Assembly (NCBI GenBank): GCA_905221615.1
Contig: CAJNDT010003446.1
Location: forward strand, 1,582,800 to 1,646,799
Source: Symbiodinium sp. CCMP2592
Lineage: Eukaryota > Sar > Dinophyceae > Suessiales > Symbiodiniaceae
Direction of reading: 5' to 3'
DNA: 64,000 nt
Shown here: positions 58,456-64,000 of the stretch, in pieces
Numbering within the stretch: the stretch's first letter is position 1
How the letters are laid out: each line of letters begins with the position of its first letter
The notes under the pieces: generated by a model
Seen by the model: the letters and a program-made list of their open reading frames with translations, nothing else
Told to the model about the DNA's origin: nothing
Database searches by the model: none
Translations under genes and position numbers: made by a program

Positions 58456-61400
58456 ATTTAATACATCCCATGCTGACTTTGTGCGTGTATTCGTATGACT
58501 TCACTGCCTGAGCCACCGAGCCCTTGTCCTTCTGATCCGTGTTGGTTTCGTTTTGGCTTTCACAGGCCGGCGATTTCAGAGTGAGGCGCCCAGGAGTATC
58601 ACACCATCGGTGGAGGCTGCAACAGATTCGTTGGTGTATGTTGGTGCGTCATTTCAGCTTCTGCCAGACTGAAAGGTTCGCGGGCTCTGTCAGGATCGTT
58701 CAGTCTCACGTTCGCTGCAAGTACGTCGGACAAAGTCTTGCAAGCTGCGTCTAGAACCAGCGAACACCAAGGGGGTGGAAGCCCAACGCTACAGCTGCCG
58801 AAGCGCCTTGGTTCATCATACCGTCGATCAGAATCGGCAGGAACCACTATTGCGTGAACGTAGTTGCTGGCAGCAAGCTCCGGTGCGCGTATGCGTTCAC
58901 ACATCCAGCGCATGAGTGCTTGTTTGGTCAAGGTTAGTAAGGTAGCGCTTTCTTGCGGCGGGTTACCCAATCCAATTCCACGCACCTTGAGGCAGAGTCA
59001 CGGATACCAGGAGCGCTGTTTCTGCATGGTTTGCTTGAGTTCCGCTCTGGCCCATCGAGATAGCGAGCCAACTGTAGCACAGTGACGGAGGACCCCCCGA
59101 GCATCCCTTGCGAATGCCGCGCGGTGACACGGGTAAGCTGCTGCTGGAAGCTTAAAATCAGCCAGATGGAGTCCAAAGGGAGCTGGCCAAAATCTTAAAA
59201 TCTTGTTCGAGCTATCCAGAGCATCCTGCAGTGGTTCGCAGACGAAGCTGAGGCCGGAGTGTTGCACAATAACTGGCTCTGGTGTGCCAGAGCCCAAGGG
59301 TCTTCGACTTCGAGACGTCCCGACAAAGTGCAGCCAGTGCAGCACAGAGCTTGTATGAGCTCCTTTGAGGCCGCAGCGGGTGCAAAAACGCCCAACGCCC
59401 CTGCGAAGCAGGCCGACTTCACAAGTTCTTTACATGGATCTGTTGGTGAGAGGCTTCTTCGATTACAGTCTCTTGCACTTGTAAGTCAGCGGCGAGGAGT
59501 AAATCACCTGGCCGTGTGGACGGAGCACAAATGGCGCAAGGCCTGCACTGCGCTTTTGGAAAGACTCGGTCGGATTCAAGCAATCTATAAAATCGCATCG
59601 TAGGTTCGTCCTAGCCTGCAGGTGCTTCTGCTTCCCTGGTCTCACGTGTTTAGGAAGCCCACTGATGTGGGACAGGACTGAGGGAGCAGTCGGGGAATCA
59701 TTAGCGAAAGGCTTGGCAGCATGCCACTGATAGTTTCTTGCTGTTCTGATGTCTCTCGTCATTCCTGCTTCTTCTCATCCAGACAAGTCGTGTGCATGTT
59801 CAACCTCGTCAAGTTCACAACTTCTACACGCGCACCATCATTGTCATTTTACCTTAGTCTTGGCCGGTTTCATTGTCATACTTGTTATGTGGTTGATGTT
59901 CTCACGAGTCGTGCTGTGAGCAGTACGGAGAGCCAGTCTTTCAAATTTGGCTTCATGGGATGTTTCATACGCGCACGGAGGTCACTGGTAGCATTGTGTT
60001 TGTTACGGATCTATGTCGGCATGCTTCCTGTATCCCGTCATTGTAAGTTCCTGTAGCGCTGTACTACAATCCAGGCAAAGGAGGTGCCAGGCAGATTGCT
60101 GCGCGATCTGGAAAGCCTTACTTGGACTTGCTAGCCACAGCCAAGAGCTAATGATTCTCGCTAGTTGAACTCGATCAGCGCCCTTTAGCACGGAGTGCTT
60201 GCTGCGCTGTGAGGGTGCAGGGTGTTCAGCAGGGCAAGATGGTTGCTGGCAGTTATGCCGTCATGAAGGCCTGGGTTCCGATCAGGTAAGATCGGAGGAA
60301 GAATCGAGCAGCGAAGAACAGCTGCATAGACTTATACCAAAACCTAAAAACCACTGTAGTATGTTCTAGTATATTGGTTGTATAATTTTGATATAAAACC
60401 TCAAAGCCACTAGCTGTTGATGTAAATTCTTGCAACTTTCCCGCTGGGATGCCGCTGCGGCCCGGAGTCTTCATTGTGACGACGAGTGGAACTCCGAGTA
60501 TGGACAAAGGGCCATCGCTGGATGGGAGGGGCTCCGGGCTCTTTGTGTTAAAACGAGGTCTAAACTTAGGGGGTACGTAGAATAATTTGTATAATTTTTG
60601 GTTATTGTTATACTAAGTTCAGTATAGTAAAGAGCACCGGGAACCCCAAACTATGGCAAAACCGAAGCCGTGTTTAGAGCTTTCCGGCAGCTCATCGCTG
60701 AACCCTCCCAGCCGAGGCAAACTTTTTTTCGCAGAACAGTTTCAGATCAGCCAAGACCGAGCCACGGACCATGCATGCTGCAATCCTGTGCAGCTGCATC
60801 CAGGGATACTTCTTCAAAGGTGTTTGCAACTCCATGCAGCTCAATTGCATGTCCGGTGCGTTCCGTCTGCTGGACTGCATTGATACCTCTTTCCGGCCGG
60901 ATGAAGGGAGCTCTGACAACCTGCAAGACAGGACCGAAGCCACCGTTGGAACATCACTCTCCCCCGACCCGAAAGCTGAAGGATGTCGCTCTGCCTAGTG
61001 AGCATAGTGGAGTGCGCCTTCAAAGAAACCAAAGCCTGGAGTGGGAGAAGGAGTGCCATGTGTCCCGCTGCCTATTTTCCACGTTGTGAGCCTCTCGTTT
61101 GTTGTGCGTGATGTGGCTACTTCGAACTTCGAAAAGCTGAAGTGCGATTCGGGTTATCAGGTAGAGTCAGAGTTAAGTAGTACAAAAATGGATGTAGGGC
61201 GTGGTGTCTTGTCAGACCATCCCTTGGCGGAACTTACGACTACGGACGAAGTCCCGGTCGTACTTACCACGCAACTTGAAACCCTGTAGTGGGTAAGTGG
61301 AGCAGACTTCGCGAGGAAGCCCTTTCTTTTTCCTACGGCGCATCATGCCCTCATTTACTAAGATTTACTAAGGGAGTTGACCATGACTACAGCTCCTGTT

Positions 61401-61930
61401 TGACACGAGGTTTGCAGACTGTCGGTCTGGAAAAACGGGCTTTCTCCCAGGTAGACTATGCCAGAGTTTCACCTCCATGTCCAACACCGTTTGTTTCATA
61501 TTTTGACGTGAATGTTAAGGCGGAGAGGTAATGGTGCATTTTCGGTCAATTCATTCTGATCAGGGCATCCTGCGTGCTTGCTCGACAACTTCATGGTGCA
61601 GTGTGCGTAGGAGGAGTTTTCAAAACTAGGGGATTCAACTGGAGGTACCTGTTTGCATGGCCTGCTACTGTAGAGGAATTCACGAGCATACTTCGGACGA
61701 CTTTTTGATGATGGCTGCCCAAAGCACTCATCGCCACTGCAACCAGAACCCAACTCGTTGCACGGTTTCGCATTCACTTTCGAAGGCAACCTTTCTGTTT
61801 GGTGTGGACACGGGACATGGACTCGCGCGGAGGGACGATCGCACCGCGGTCGACGCAACTCCGCTGCAGTGAGTGACTCGCGCGAAAATGGTCGGACTGT
61901 TGCCTCTGACGAAGTGCTGCTTGCTCATCA
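58456..61930. other. intergenic, no gene recognised
   Basis: Many short frames on both strands, none with a recognisable domain or an exon chain. AT-rich patches lie near 60350-60420 and 60570-60630. Confidence 0.4.
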
Positions 61931-61943
61931 TCGGCTGCTTCAC

Positions 61944-62400
61944 GGCAGAGAGAGGGAGCGAGAGAGAGAGAGAGCCTGCAGACGGGCTGCTCCCGCGGAG
62001 GCATGCCCTCAAGCCTGGGGAAAGAAAGAGAGCCTACAGACAGACCGCCGCCGATGGCAAGATGGCGGGAAGTGGCATGTACCTGTTGGCTATCGGTCGT
62101 ATTGCTGACTGCTGTTTGAAACACCTGCGCACCCAGCCCATCCTTTTGTGAAGCAATTGTGTGGCCGGGATGAAGGGCCAGAACACGGGTGAGCAGAACA
62201 CCTGCCAGTACAACTCCTGACCAGGCAAATCTTCACCCTGTTGGTATTTCTCATGTGTCGTGTTATTTAAAAAGTCGGGGTGATGTTGCGGAAAACACCT
62301 CGCTTACCTCCAACCAACAGGCGTCTCCCACGAAGGTGCGCCTTCAAGCCTGGTGAGAGAAAAGAAAGCGAGCGAGAGAGGGAAAGTGAGTGGGCTGCAC
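61944..62400. repeat. two related GAGA-containing repeats
   Basis: 61944-62045 and 62320-62400 share the order CTCAAGCCTGGGGAAAGAAAG / TTCAAGCCTGGTGAGAGAAAA with a nearby GAGCGAGAGAG tract and CCTGC(A)G words. They look like diverged copies of one short dispersed repeat. Confidence 0.45.
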
Positions 62401-64000
62401 GGACTGCCTGCAGCTCACACCCCGAGCAAGTAAGTGGGCCTCCGTAGGTAGCACATGTATATCTACACACGCATGTGTATGTAAATATATGTAAATATAG
62501 ACATCTTGTATGTATACCGTACATATATATATATACATATAATAGTTTGTCTCTACAATTCTGCACACACACATATACATGTATTTACATACTGTAGAAC
62601 GCGCAGGCGCATTCCAGTAATATTCAGAGCGAAAATCGCGCGGCGATGCTGAAGCTGAATGGACAGCGAAAGATCGTAAGTACCAGTTAGTCAGGTGGTA
62701 GGGAGTCTGAACCACAGACTCTCTTGACACATGTTTCGGGCAATTCGATGTATCCATTTGCTTTCCCTGCACTTTCTCTTTTCAACGGGATAGGATGCGG
62801 CTGGAGCTGCCCGTTAAGGAGCATGAAGTGGTTTCCAAGTTTCAATTTGTTTTGTTTGTTTCATGAAGCCAACACTGTAGAATCAACTATGCAACAAAGG
62901 ACAACTTAGACTTTGCCGTAAATCGCAAAGAGTCCTTTTCCACTGCCATACGTCTGGCAGTCTCTGGTCGTCTGGTGCATGACGTGTTGAGGTCGACTCG
63001 AGAAATGGACCAAGCTGCGGAGCAAGCTTTAGAGGACTGTAATTAAAGACCGCATTCTTTTGCGTAGGCAGGTGTACCGAACAGCCGGCAGAAATCGGCA
63101 CTTTAGATCCGGCCTCTGCGCGCGCATACAGTATCTACATGGATTGTAAAGCCTATTCCACATGGTGCCGAACGGAGAAAGTAAAGGCTTCAACTGATTT
63201 GTGTTCTTCGGAGAAGCGCTCCCATAGCTTAGCTTGCGCGATGCTCGCCTGTGCGGCGGCTCTGGAGAACCTCCATGTCTGCCGAGGAGCGATCTTCAAT
63301 GTGATAAGCATTGTAGCGATGTTGATGTAGCAAACCCCGACACGAATCCTTGCCTGCCTCGTGCGAGTGTGCGTGTCGAAATGGTGATCAAAATCCTCTG
63401 GCAGCAAGAGCAACGAGCGGAAATGGTGATAAACGCATGGCCTCGCCGCACTGAGCTAGAGCAGCCGGCAAGCTCGGTTCCTCCAGGGGAGTGGCAGGTT
63501 GCGGCGCTTCACTACTTGGTAGCACCCCCCGACAACAGGAAGCAGTCGCGCTCGGAACATGCAGCCGGTCTTGCGAGCTGAGCCAGCGAGTGGCGAAGCA
63601 TCCAGCATCCGGACAGCATGTTGTCACCTGTCCGTGTACTGTTTGACACATGATCTGCATGCCGCTGCCGTCTTGTGAGTGACGGCTAAGACAAGCTGCC
63701 AAGCTGCAGACTCAGGTTCCATGGCCTCGCACAGTAAAGCATGGGTCATCGCTGCAACTCAACTGCATTTGTGATCGACTTGATTTCACCCTGACCAACC
63801 CGCCCACCCACCCACCCACCCACATCTTTGGTTTTTTCTGCCTCGGTTTTACCATGTGAAGCAACATGTCCGCGAACGTGTTGCGATAGAAAGAATAACA
63901 CGTGAAAGGTTTTGTGCAGCATACTTGGGGCGATCAGACGTACTGACAGAATGCCCCAGCCTGCAGGCGCACAGGCCCAAATGTGGTTGCATAGTCGTAT
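62401..64000. other. intergenic, no gene recognised
   Basis: An AT-rich ATGTAAATATATG patch lies at 62455-62590 and a (CCCA)n array at 63801-63823. No gene could be supported. Confidence 0.4.

Noticed and set aside
58176..58511. Cys/Val/Tyr-rich frame of 111 codons
   Set aside because: Translation of a TGTA/TGTG microsatellite.

Overview
The window looks like nuclear DNA of a dinoflagellate, probably near the Symbiodiniaceae or a related core group. Host genes are on the + strand and cut into short exons. The splice junctions that can be fixed by reading frame use GA, GC and GT donors with an AG^G acceptor, as described for dinoflagellates. Telomere-type CCCTAAA/TTTAGGG stretches, trinucleotide arrays and small fold-back elements fill the spaces. 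One host protein carries the PPPGLE motif common in dinoflagellate proteins. No rRNA, tRNA, spliced-leader gene or CRISPR array was seen. No database search was possible; family names rest on recognised motifs.

Layout. 0.4-6.3 kb: a many-exon gene of a dinoflagellate multicopy family of unknown function, with two copies of an intronic repeat. 8.2-10.3 kb: weak unrecognised exons. 11.6-14.6 kb: cysteine synthase, nine exons that join in frame to 340 codons. 18.0-19.0 kb: a KH-domain RNA-binding protein. 22.3-26.4 kb: a three-exon membrane protein joining BPI-like (TULIP) lipid-binding domains to a multi-pass C-terminus that resembles PqiA. 28.8-33.9 kb: an EF-hand calcium-binding protein whose calcium loops are cut by introns. 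38.1-46.5 kb: exons of a cyclic-nucleotide-type K+ channel, with a second membrane-protein reading frame lying between its S3 and pore exons. 46.5-52.3 kb and 58-64 kb: mostly simple repeats.

The most unusual object is at 52375-57995. It is a 5.6 kb unit with imperfect inverted ends (a C-run followed by a GTTATCCAC core), inserted in a TA/CA microsatellite. It carries three long intronless minus-strand reading frames: an acidic, Ser-rich protein (306 aa), a P-loop ATPase with SF3-helicase-like motifs (635 aa), and a zinc-ribbon IS1595/Merlin-type DDE transposase (418 aa). Next to its left end are 3.8 copies of a 93-bp repeat. It appears to be a complete, recently moved DNA transposon pairing a Merlin/IS1595-like transposase with its own ATPase, a combination I do not recognise from described eukaryotic elements.

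Smaller mobile DNA is also plentiful: five copies of a 77-120 bp inverted-repeat element with 2-bp target duplications, a second family with two copies, two fold-back elements with near-perfect 38- and 60-nt arms, and segments bracketed by inverted telomere-like repeats.
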